Shown here: piece by piece, positions 21,228-29,243 of the stretch | How the letters are laid out: every line of letters begins with the position of its first letter | How positions within the stretch are numbered: position 1 is the stretch's first letter | Assembly (NCBI RefSeq): GCF_000002995.4 | Contig: NW_025062343.1 | Coordinates: 1-29,243, forward strand | Length of the DNA stretch: 29,243 nt | Direction: 5' to 3' | DNA from: Brugia malayi | Lineage: Eukaryota; Nematoda; Chromadorea; Rhabditida; Onchocercidae | Program-made: the position numbers and the translations under genes | Notes under the pieces: generated by a model | The model's database searches: none | Told to the model about the DNA's origin: nothing | What the model saw: the letters and a program-made list of their open reading frames with translations, nothing else

Positions 21228-23201
21228 CTGTAATCAAAAATTTGAAGTAAAAAATAATATGCTCTCATTGGAAATGTTGAAAAAATATATACATATATTA
21301 AAAGAAAAAAATAGAGCTTCATGAAATCTTTGAACAATTATCATCGATTAATGAATCATTTATCTCACCATTAATTAAAGAGATTGTAAAATACTCCAGA
21401 ACTTCATGTAACAATAAAATTCACTTTTATTGCTAAAAGAAAAGAAAAATAAACAAGCTATAGTGTGTTAATACTAGCTAGTAAAAAATTAAATCTATCA
21501 CTTTATTTCATTTGGGAATTATCTTATGCTTACATTTCAATTAATCTTTAAAATTTTTAGCTCAAAATAAACATATTAAGATATAATTAACTAACTTATT
21601 ATCACTCGCAAATTTTTAATTACAATTGTTCAGTATATAAAAATGAGACAATAATGAGAAAAAATTTTTTATGGAGGAAAAAAAATGCTATTTTGGATAA
21701 GTATGTGATACATGGTAATGAATGTTACTGATAAGATGTTGAACTCATTCTCAAAATGTTAATTTTTAGATACCATCACAAGAAGAAATCGATTTATTTC
21801 ATGATTGGTGAACCAATGGATTTGAAAATCTCAAATCATATTAATCGTTATTTATGTTAAACTTCATTCCAATAATTAGACAAAAATTATTGAATTTCAA
21901 TGAATAATACTAAATAAATATTTCAGTAATTACTAAATAATTATTTAATTAATAATTATCGAATGATCTCAGTGATTATTTTAATGAATAATTTTAATAA
22001 TTATCGATGACGATTATTTCAATAATTATCAAATTTTTTCTTCAATATTACGAATAATTAGTAAATTTTATATGTGTTTACATTGCATGTAATTGAATAA
22101 ATAATTGCAAAATACACAGATTTAACATCTAAAACAAACAGAAATAACAAATCAGAAGCATTTGATATATTTTACCTCGTTTTTTATTGGAAATAATTTA
22201 ATTATCTAATCTAATTAACTATCAAACTTAACTAATTTGAAAGTCAAAACGACAAAATTTAAATCAAATATTTAACAAATTTAACAATTTAAGTGCGGTT
22301 TTAATAATTATTTCTAATAATTTTATATTTATTACTAAATATAAAAAAAGTAGCCAATGATTTGATTAATTGACAATTTCGATGAAATCACATCCTGAAA
22401 AAATTACATCCTGAAAGTTTTTCTTTTCCAAGATTTTATAAAATTTAATTGCAGTTTGAAAAAGTATTCATTTTTATCAAATTTAGTTGCGCTTGGAAAA
22501 ATTACTTTGAATGAAAGAAAAAAGTATATAATCTGTGGCATATTATATTTGTTTTATTTATTTATTATTATAAGGAAAAAAAAAAGCAATTATTTATTGT
22601 GAAAGTAAAAATTAGTATCACAAAATCATTTATTTTTTGTAGCAGCAATTAATTTCTAATCGGTCATGCAAAAAAAAATAGCAGGTGGTTAGCTTTCTTT
22701 GCTGCATGCTTTTTTTGCTAACTACGCGCAACTGCATGCTTTTTTTATTGAGCATATTTATTGTACATTTTGATATAAAACTCATTGTTAAACTATTAAT
22801 TTTATTTGAGTGATATTATTTTGCTTATTGCCTGCTTTTTTTTTCATCTTTTTTTAAAAGTTAGTTCTATTTGCTTTAGTAATTTATTGCTATAATTATT
22901 GCTTGTGTTGAAAGAAATTTTTTTAGTTCATAAATTTTCATTGAAATTATGTCCTTTCATCTTTTTTAAAATGCCTCTCAACACAATAAATTTTCCCATT
23001 TTTTTAAATACATTTTTTGCATATGCAAATTTTTCAAAAATTTTCTTTACTATAAATAATCATTTTATTATTTTATCAGTTAGTATTAGCTACAGGATCT
23101 GTTAGTGAAGAGTTCGCATAACCACTGGAAGTGTTAGTTTTGCAGACGATTAAAAAGAGTGTTATTCTAACAAGACTTTTTTAAAAAAAGAAAAAAAAAA
23201 A

Positions 23202-25071
23202 ATGGAATCAAATTGTGCCATATGTTTGGAACAATTAAAATATCCGCTTGGAAGACCTGATAATTGTAAGCACAAATTCTGTTTTAAATGTATTCGCGAT
23301 TGGTTAAAAAAGCGATCACAATGCCCACTTTGTGGTGGAGAGCCAAAATATCTAATTAAAATTGAAGAAACAAACAATGAAAGAAAAGTGCCAGTAAAAA
23401 AAAGAACAAAGGAACAATTTGAAAATGAGGTTATCAGTGTTATCATTAATATATCATCACTATGAAATATTTTAATTTGATTGTCTATATCATTAATTTT
23501 TTTAAACTTATTTAACATGATGATTGTTATTATTATAGTGAAATGGTCCTTTGTTTGATTAATTAAATATTTTAAACAATTTTTCCGGACACGGTCATGA
23601 AAATATTCCAGTTTACCTTTCTTTATATAAAGATTCTAGTCTAGGACCATATATGAAATTTTTAACCTAGAATTTACCAAGCAGTTAAAATTAAGCTTTT
23701 AAATCAGAAGAAATTTGATTGAATTGGAGGAAAGGTGAAAATTCATAATGTTATTCTGTATAAACAGAAGTCTTTCAAGCTTCATTGTAATTTTTTAAAA
23801 AATTTGAATTTCAAATCTATCCTTTAGAGTCTTATCCCTTTTGACATAATTCTGTTCTAAATTTTCAGAAAAAAGAAATATTACAATCATTTGTTGCAAC
23901 ATATTCTATAAAGAATTAACAATGTTACCATATTATTTGTTGTTAATTATTTTGAAATCTTTTTTCATTTTTGCTTAAAATTTTGCAAAATTTTTGAATT
24001 TTCAAGCTTCTTGCCCAAGAACAACTGGAAAATGATCAAGGCGGCCCTTCAAATGAAGATATTACCATTGAATATGCAAACTGCCGATCATGCAGAAGTT
24101 CAGATAATGAACATTTACTGCTACTCTGCGACGGAAACATTGGTCAAAATGCTGATGGTTCTACGATTCGCTGTAATGTCGCCTATCATTGCTATTGCTT
24201 ACCGGAGAAACTGGAGCGAATCCCGGAAAATGACTGGTTTTGTCCATTCTGCGAAAACAAACCAGAAAATGCACAGCATTTTGTAGAACAAACAAATTTA
24301 AATGTTTCACGTTCAGAAGAAGCTGGTAGTAGTAGTTCAAGACAATTAAAGAATGAGACTGATGTATCGAAATGTCATCTAAGCGGATGTTTGGAGCAAG
24401 GTAATATGAAAATAGAAACTGGATGCAGCAAAATTAGAAATTCCGAATCAACGCTTATTCAAGATGCTTATGGTGATTCGGATACGGAAAGTGAATCAAG
24501 AGACTATAGTAATGAAAAGAGTGAATTATATTCAACAAGTGATGCAACTAGTGATGATTACGATGATAGCAACGAAATAACAGTCGAAAATACTGGCGGT
24601 AAGTTATCATATAGACGAAAATTAACAAACTATAATATTTTGATAATAAGATTACAACTCTTAAAAAATTAAAAATTTTAATACAGAAATAAGAATTACA
24701 AATCATTCTACCTGATATTTTACGTTTGCGTGCTATACGTAGATGAAATATACGTCGATGAGAACGTACAAATATACGAAATTAATATTTCTTCATTAAA
24801 AAACAGACAAGAAATTATAACTAAAGCTAGAATAGGAAAAAAAATATCGAATTTACTTATACATCATTAATATATAGGGACAAATTTTGATGTATTGGAC
24901 GACAACGACGATGACGATGACAGTGATGATGGTGAGGATGATGATGATGATGATTGTAACGAATCGGATGAAACAGATTCTGAGCAAAAATTCCACCAAG
25001 CGATATTTCGCGATAATTACAGACGAAGAAGAGGAATGAAGCGTAATCAAGGAATTACATATCGCCGATAA
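23202..25071 (+). CDS. Small RING + PHD finger protein, PHRF1/Asr1-like, copy 3
   Basis: Exons 23202-23429, 24007-24598 and 24878-25071 encode the same 337 aa as copies 1 and 2. The A-to-G change at 24806 lies in intron 2, and G-to-A at 25431 lies past the AATAAA at 25291-25296. So the visible divergence is non-coding. Confidence 0.85.
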
Positions 25072-25533
25072 AGTTGCAGAATTTATGACAAAGACGAAAT
25101 GAAATTCTGGTAAAGCGGGAATATCAAAGACTGATACTAACACATCATCACTCTAGCTAACAGATCACTTCTATATAACAAATAATAATGATAATTTTAA
25201 TAATTGCTGATGTACTTGATATACCATATGATTTTCTAACCAACTTACAATTTTACTTGTGATAATGCAATCAATGAATGTGTGAACTGAAATAAACTTA
25301 TGCTAAAATCCAGAATTCCTATTACAATATTAACAGCGTTAATCTAAGTTACATTTGTTCATAAAAATTTTGAATCCGAATTTCATGAAATTATCACGTA
25401 TAGTTCACATAGCGCTAAATTGTTACTGATACTGTACTACTAGAAGTCATTCTCAACACATTGAAATCACAATATTAAGAAACTGAAATGATTTAAAAGA
25501 GAAATAAATACTTGTGTTAAAAAAACCACTTAC

Positions 25534-25592
25534 GTCAGCTTATAATCACGTAATATATCCGTGATCTCTCGTAATGACGCAAACAAATTCAT
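25534..25592 (-). CDS. Candidate first coding exon on the minus strand, copy 3
   Basis: Same exon as copies 1 and 2. Here the native upstream flank is kept and reads TATATAAGTAAATAG on the minus strand; the TATATAA-like element (plus 25628-25634) starts just past the array end and is absent from copies 1 and 2. Confidence 0.4.
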
Positions 25593-25627
25593 AATTTTGG
25601 CATGATATTTTCCGTTATACTATTTAC

Positions 25628-26203
25628 TTATATACTCTTCAATTATGCAGTTCCTTCCTATAATAAACCCTAATAAACCCTTTACACTAGTGATCGGAAG
25701 AATTATATAAAATTGAAGAGTTTCGGAGATGCTTTCAGAGCATAATGGACCGCGTTAAATTCAAAAATATTGCATTTGAGGAATTTTAGCTTAATGTTGG
25801 AATTGAGGGGTTAATGGTGTGGTAGTGTTTTGTTGGTTTTGGTCGTATATTGTTCGGTGGGGTGTTTGTATTGTGTGGTAATGTCTAGATTCATTCATTA
25901 ATATATAGTTTATAGAGAAATAAATGAATTTGTCCGAGAAATTCTTTCCACGGGAACGTCATAAATATAATCTAGTAAATGTTATTAAAATATTGCCTTT
26001 ATTTTAGTTGATAATCCAGAATTGCTTAGATAATGATTGATATTATCAAGATGATTCAAATAGGACTAATCTTACTCTATGCATAACCAGTAACTTGTAG
26101 GATCATCTTTACTTTTTCTATTATCTTATATGAGGTAATTTCAATGGTAGTTCTTTCGAGAATAATACGAAATTATTTTTTTGTGCCGATCACTGGGTGA
26201 AGA
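25628..26203. other. Unique spacer between the array and UTP6, with a G/T-rich block
   Basis: No exon is seen. Positions 25803-25885 are strongly G/T-rich on the plus strand, unlike the A/T-rich surroundings. AATAAACCCT occurs twice near 25660-25680. Confidence 0.5.
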
Positions 26204-27870
26204 ATGAGTGAATTTGTGGAAGAAGATATCGAAGGTTTGCTTCCTGTTTTCGAGACATTAAAAGATGTTCAGTTATTATCACCTACTGAAATTGATGCAT
26301 TTGTCAAACGTTGCCAGTTCTTCGAATATCTTCTTCAAAAGCCTGTAAGAACTTTTTCTTCGACAACTTAACTTATGCTATACTATTAATCACAATGACT
26401 TTCTTGCTGAATTTGTCAGGATCTGTTAAATTAGTTTGGATTTCGCAGTGGAAGTGCTTAAATGTCGCAGTGTAAAGCCTGAAGTATTACTATAAGTTGA
26501 TGCTGTATGTCCGTCAAATGTCCAAGAGAGAGAGAGTTGATTTTTGGGTACTCATTGGAATTTTATAACATTAGCATCATTTAGTGTTTGGTGAAAGTAC
26601 CAATCAATGCGTATTATTTTCAGCGGAAAGATCCATCGTCGTTCAAAGGATATACCGATTATTTGGGATCGATTATGAAGCTTGTTCGAATGCGACGGAA
26701 ACGATTGAATTACAGGTTGAGAGAAGATGAAATTGAAGGCAAAATCATCATCAAAGTTGCCAATCTGCTGCGACAGTTTGTGAACGATTTCAGGTTTTTC
26801 ATTTTTTGTTTAATAGGAGTATACTTTGGTGTAGTCTTTTTTATAATATAGGTATGTCTGCCAAATTTTGAAAACTGAAAAAATTCGATAATTTGTTGAA
26901 ATTATAGCTGATATTTTGATATTAACTTAACTTCATATTTTCAAATGACGTGCAGTTTATGTTCAGAGAAACCTAACAAGTTAATATGAAAACATATTAA
27001 CTTGTTAGGTTTCTCTGATCATTTGATTGCAGGGGCGGGCAGAGCTTTGGTTTGATTTGATCGGATTTTGAAGGAAGAGAAAATGTATATCCGATGCAGT
27101 AAAGCGTATTTCCGCGCAATGCAGGTAAGTTTCTGAAAGGAATCTCTTTTTGTAAGGGCAGAATCAAGGGTTAGTAAATTTGTAAAGTGCGAATTAAAAT
27201 TAGGCCTTCGTGAAAGTAAATAATTACTCACGGCGTCAGAAATGATTACTTTTATTACGTGGTCTTAATTAGACTGATCAGAATATAACGTCAAATAAAT
27301 TATATGTTCCAGTTTATGAAATTATATGTTCCAGCTCTTTCCAAGGAATTCTGCTTTACGAATTCAAGCGGCTCGATTTGAATATTCAGTCGAACATAGA
27401 ATAGAGTGCGCACGTTGTATAATGCAAGAGGGGATTCGGTTGAATCCTACAGAATGCAGTTTATGGACGAATTTTGTTCACCTGGAATTAGATCATGTCA
27501 AATGGTTGGGTTGATGATGATTTTCAGAAATTCCCACTCAGAATTATTTTATAAACTAACCGAATAAAACACTTTATAGTTAACATATAGACTTTTTTCT
27601 TAGACAGTGACTCAGTAAACTCTTAAAACTGTGGTTTAAGGATTTATTCAATAAATTGTTTTCAGGTTGATTACTCGAAAGAGTATATTAACGGGAAAAG
27701 GGTATCATTTGCCATGTACTGAGGAGAAAGAACTGGAAGTGGCAGCTGAAGCGCAGAAAACTCCAGAAATGAAAGTAAATATAAAAGAAAAAAGTGGACA
27801 GGATGCAGTTTTGGGTCTTCGAGTCGTTGAAACAATCATTAAATTTTTCAATTTAAATTTTTCAAATTAA
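26204..27870 (+). pseudogene. UTP6: UTP6, 5' part only, frame-disrupted and cut by repeat DNA
   Basis: Homology to UTP6, a HAT-repeat protein of the UTP-B part of the nucleolar small-subunit processome (18S rRNA maturation), spans exons 26204-26344, 26624-26793, 27033-27124, 27335-27504 and 27666 onward. Exon 1 starts MSEFVEEDIEGLLPVFETL (human MAEIIQERIEDRLPELEQL). Exon 2 has RMRRKRLNYRLREDEIEGKI. Exon 3 reads ELWFDLIGF, then a frame change, then KEEKMYIRCSKAYFRAMQ. Exon 4 has NSALRIQAARFEYS and LNPTECSLWTNFVHLELDH. Exon 5 continues in phase from HVKW to LITRKSIL. Exon 3 has a TGA at 27069-27071, consistent with one T missing from the run at 27066-27069. Exon 2 ends in phase 2 while exon 3 needs phase 0. 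After about 27840 homology stops in repeat DNA; human UTP6 has roughly 600 residues, and over half is absent. It could be a dead fragment, or a live gene with sequencing indels and a large insertion. Confidence 0.85.
26963..27018. repeat. Perfect 26-bp stem, 4-base loop hairpin in UTP6 intron 2
   Basis: TCAGAGAAACCTAACAAGTT opens the left arm; after the loop AAAA the right arm is its exact complement through CTCTGA. It ends 14 bases before the exon 3 boundary, close to the acceptor. It could be a small fold-back insertion, a small-RNA precursor or an assembly artefact. Confidence 0.9.
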
Positions 27871-28342
27871 TTTTTGTACAATACGAAACATTTCCATCAG
27901 TCCAGCAAAATCAACATTAGTCGTATGAATGCATTTAAGAATGAATTTTAAAACATAAATTTACTATTAATTAGTTCTTTTATTATAAAATCGGTTGTTT
28001 TCTCTCAAATAACAGGCTTAAATATATTAGCAGTTTATTCTTCATTTTTTTTTTTTTCAATAGTTTGTTGTTTATAAAACTTAACTGCTTGTAAACTTTT
28101 ATTTTTGAATTTAAAATATATTTGAATGTTTTCGTTTAATCCTTAATTTTATTCTTGATAGAGATGTTACACTTTTGGCAAAACTATTTGGTATAATTTT
28201 ATTTCTTTTAAAGTTATTTCAGTTTTGCTTTTTACTTTTTTAAATTCATTCTTAAATGCATTCATACGATTAATATACATTTTGCTGGACTGATGGAAAT
28301 GTTTCATATTATAAGCATTTAAATTTTTCAAATTAATTTTTG
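27851..28342. mobile_element. Fold-back (MITE-like) element flanked by 26-bp direct repeats
   Basis: Inverted arms of about 80 bases lie at about 27877-27955 and 28234-28316. Both contain GAAACATTTCCATCAGTCCA and CGTATGAATGCATTTAAGAA when read inward, and they differ at several sites. The loop is about 280 bases of non-coding A/T-rich DNA. The element is bracketed by identical 26-mers at 27851-27876 and 28317-28342, which also match 5042-5067 in inverse orientation. No transposase is present. The 26-mers are long for a target-site duplication, so a duplicated host segment is another reading. Confidence 0.7.
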
Positions 28343-28690
28343 CTTAATCAGATATCTTTAAAATCGACGAATGGTCACTTATTAAGCATTTAAGAGAGTG
28401 AAATAAACACAAGCTGAAAGTAAATTATTCAAATTCAAATAAGAGAATATTTGTTATTAGTTTCATTTTTTATTTTCTAATGCTAAAACAATTTTTTTTT
28501 TCTAGTGATTATAATCATATTTCGTTTTTTTTTTCTTTTGTTATTGTTTTAATTTATTTGATTTAAAATCATTAAAGTTCAAGCTGATTAATTAATTTTA
28601 TATAAATTGAAAACAAATTAATCTTGGATTATATTTTGAATTTTTTGGGATCATTCTTTGACCACTGTTATATTTGGCGCAATTTTTTTT
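28317..28690 (-). repeat. Inverted, diverged copy of the dispersed repeat that starts each array unit
   Basis: The reverse complement aligns with 4774-5067. Shared blocks include ATTCTCTTATTTGAATTTG, TTAAATGCTTA, the block ending GATATCTGATTAAGC and TCAAAGAATG. It carries many substitutions and small indels, so it is much older than the array copies. Confidence 0.8.
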
Positions 28691-29243
28691 TCGTGAAATC
28701 ACTTTTATTTTGTTTTAAAAAATGAGAAAAAATGAAAGACAAAAAAAAAGGTGATGGTGTCATACTTTGAAGAAACAGGAAAAGTTTTTTTCTTTTTTTT
28801 TTTTTTTTTAAATTGATAAATTTAAATTTTTTGTAGTTGGAAGAACATAATGTTTACAATAAATTTTTGTTCAAAATAGAATTTAGAGTTATGTGCAAAA
28901 GAAAATGATGAAAAGTAATTTAATACAATATTTCACTTTATGATTGAATTATGGTTTTTCCTTTTCGTTTTGTTTTGTTTTGTTTTTTCTGACTAAACGA
29001 ATTTTAAATGAAATAAATGCCAAATTTGAACTTTTGAATTTTGATCTTCCAAATTTACTGACCTAATTTTTCTCCTTTTTGTTTATTCGTTTATATTTAC
29101 TCGTTTATATATAAAATAAATGCTATTTTTAATTTTGCAATAGAATGATATTTTATTAAATTGGTTTTCTAAATTTATAAATGTATCATTAAGATAGAAG
29201 TTCTCTTGAAGTATTGAATGAGTTACTTTCATTTTTCAAATTA
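28691..29243. other. A/T-rich DNA, no gene seen
   Basis: Neither strand shows an exon; no UTP6 3' exons are recognisable here. The GTTTT repeats near 28968-28986 and a T run at about 28790-28808 are simple-sequence DNA. Confidence 0.5.

Larger units (their letters stand above)
4774..25627 (+). repeat. Head-to-tail triplication of a ~6.95 kb unit
   Basis: Units run 4774-11723, 11724-18675 and 18676-25627, all in the same orientation. Landmarks recur at near-constant offsets (RING start codons at 9295, 16247 and 23202). Differences I could find: the T/A tract near each unit start, one A lost in copy 2 near 15720, A-to-G at 24806 and G-to-A at 25431 in copy 3. Both internal junctions read TATTTAC + seven T + CCGAGC. 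The outer left flank (CCTAATTTTCC) and outer right flank (TATTTACTTATATAC) are unique. This is a very recent or homogenised tandem array, or an assembly duplication. Confidence 0.95.

Noticed and set aside
4774..25627. CRISPR array, integrated virus or rolling-circle element as explanation of the repeats
   Set aside because: Units are 7 kb long without spacers, hold spliced eukaryotic genes, and contain no replicase, capsid, integrase or transposase sequence.
27019..27231. 70-codon minus-strand open frame
   Set aside because: Antisense of UTP6 exon 3 and its intron.

Overview
The window looks like nuclear DNA of a nematode, most likely a clade III (filarial-type) worm. It is strongly A+T-rich. 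Genes are split by short introns whose acceptors mostly end in TTTCAG-like motifs. Recognisable proteins are eukaryotic housekeeping ones: phosphomevalonate kinase, SEC61 gamma and UTP6. The species is an inference; no database search was possible.

Region 1 (1-4773) is single copy. Two complete genes lie on the minus strand: PMVK (three coding exons, 447-1472) and, upstream of it, SEC61G (two exons, 2291-2866). Both have a splice acceptor just before the ATG, as expected for spliced-leader trans-splicing or a 5' UTR intron. Further right are a 44-bp C/A-rich minisatellite (3262-3508) and a dense cluster of TGATAA (GATA-factor type) motifs (4070-4234).

Region 2 (4774-25627) is a head-to-tail triplication of a ~6.95 kb unit. 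The copies appear almost identical: the differences I could see are A/T homopolymer lengths, changes inside one T/A tract and two base changes in copy 3. Each unit holds, left to right: a dispersed repeat, a long T/A tract, a perfect 40-bp palindrome, two terminal exons of an unrecognised minus-strand gene, a complete plus-strand gene for a small RING + PHD protein (PHRF1/Asr1-like, 337 aa), and a candidate first coding exon on the minus strand. If the minus-strand exons belong to one gene, the RING-PHD gene is nested inside it. Both internal junctions are the same, so one tandem duplication probably expanded later by unequal exchange; assembly duplication is the main alternative.

Region 3 (25628-29243) contains the 5' part of UTP6 (HAT-repeat rRNA-processing factor) on the plus strand. 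It has a frameshift in exon 3, a phase conflict between exons 2 and 3, and loses homology inside exon 5 where repeat DNA begins. The repeat DNA is a fold-back element flanked by 26-bp direct repeats, sitting in an inverted, diverged copy of the same dispersed repeat that starts each triplicated unit. A perfect 26-bp stem hairpin lies in UTP6 intron 2.
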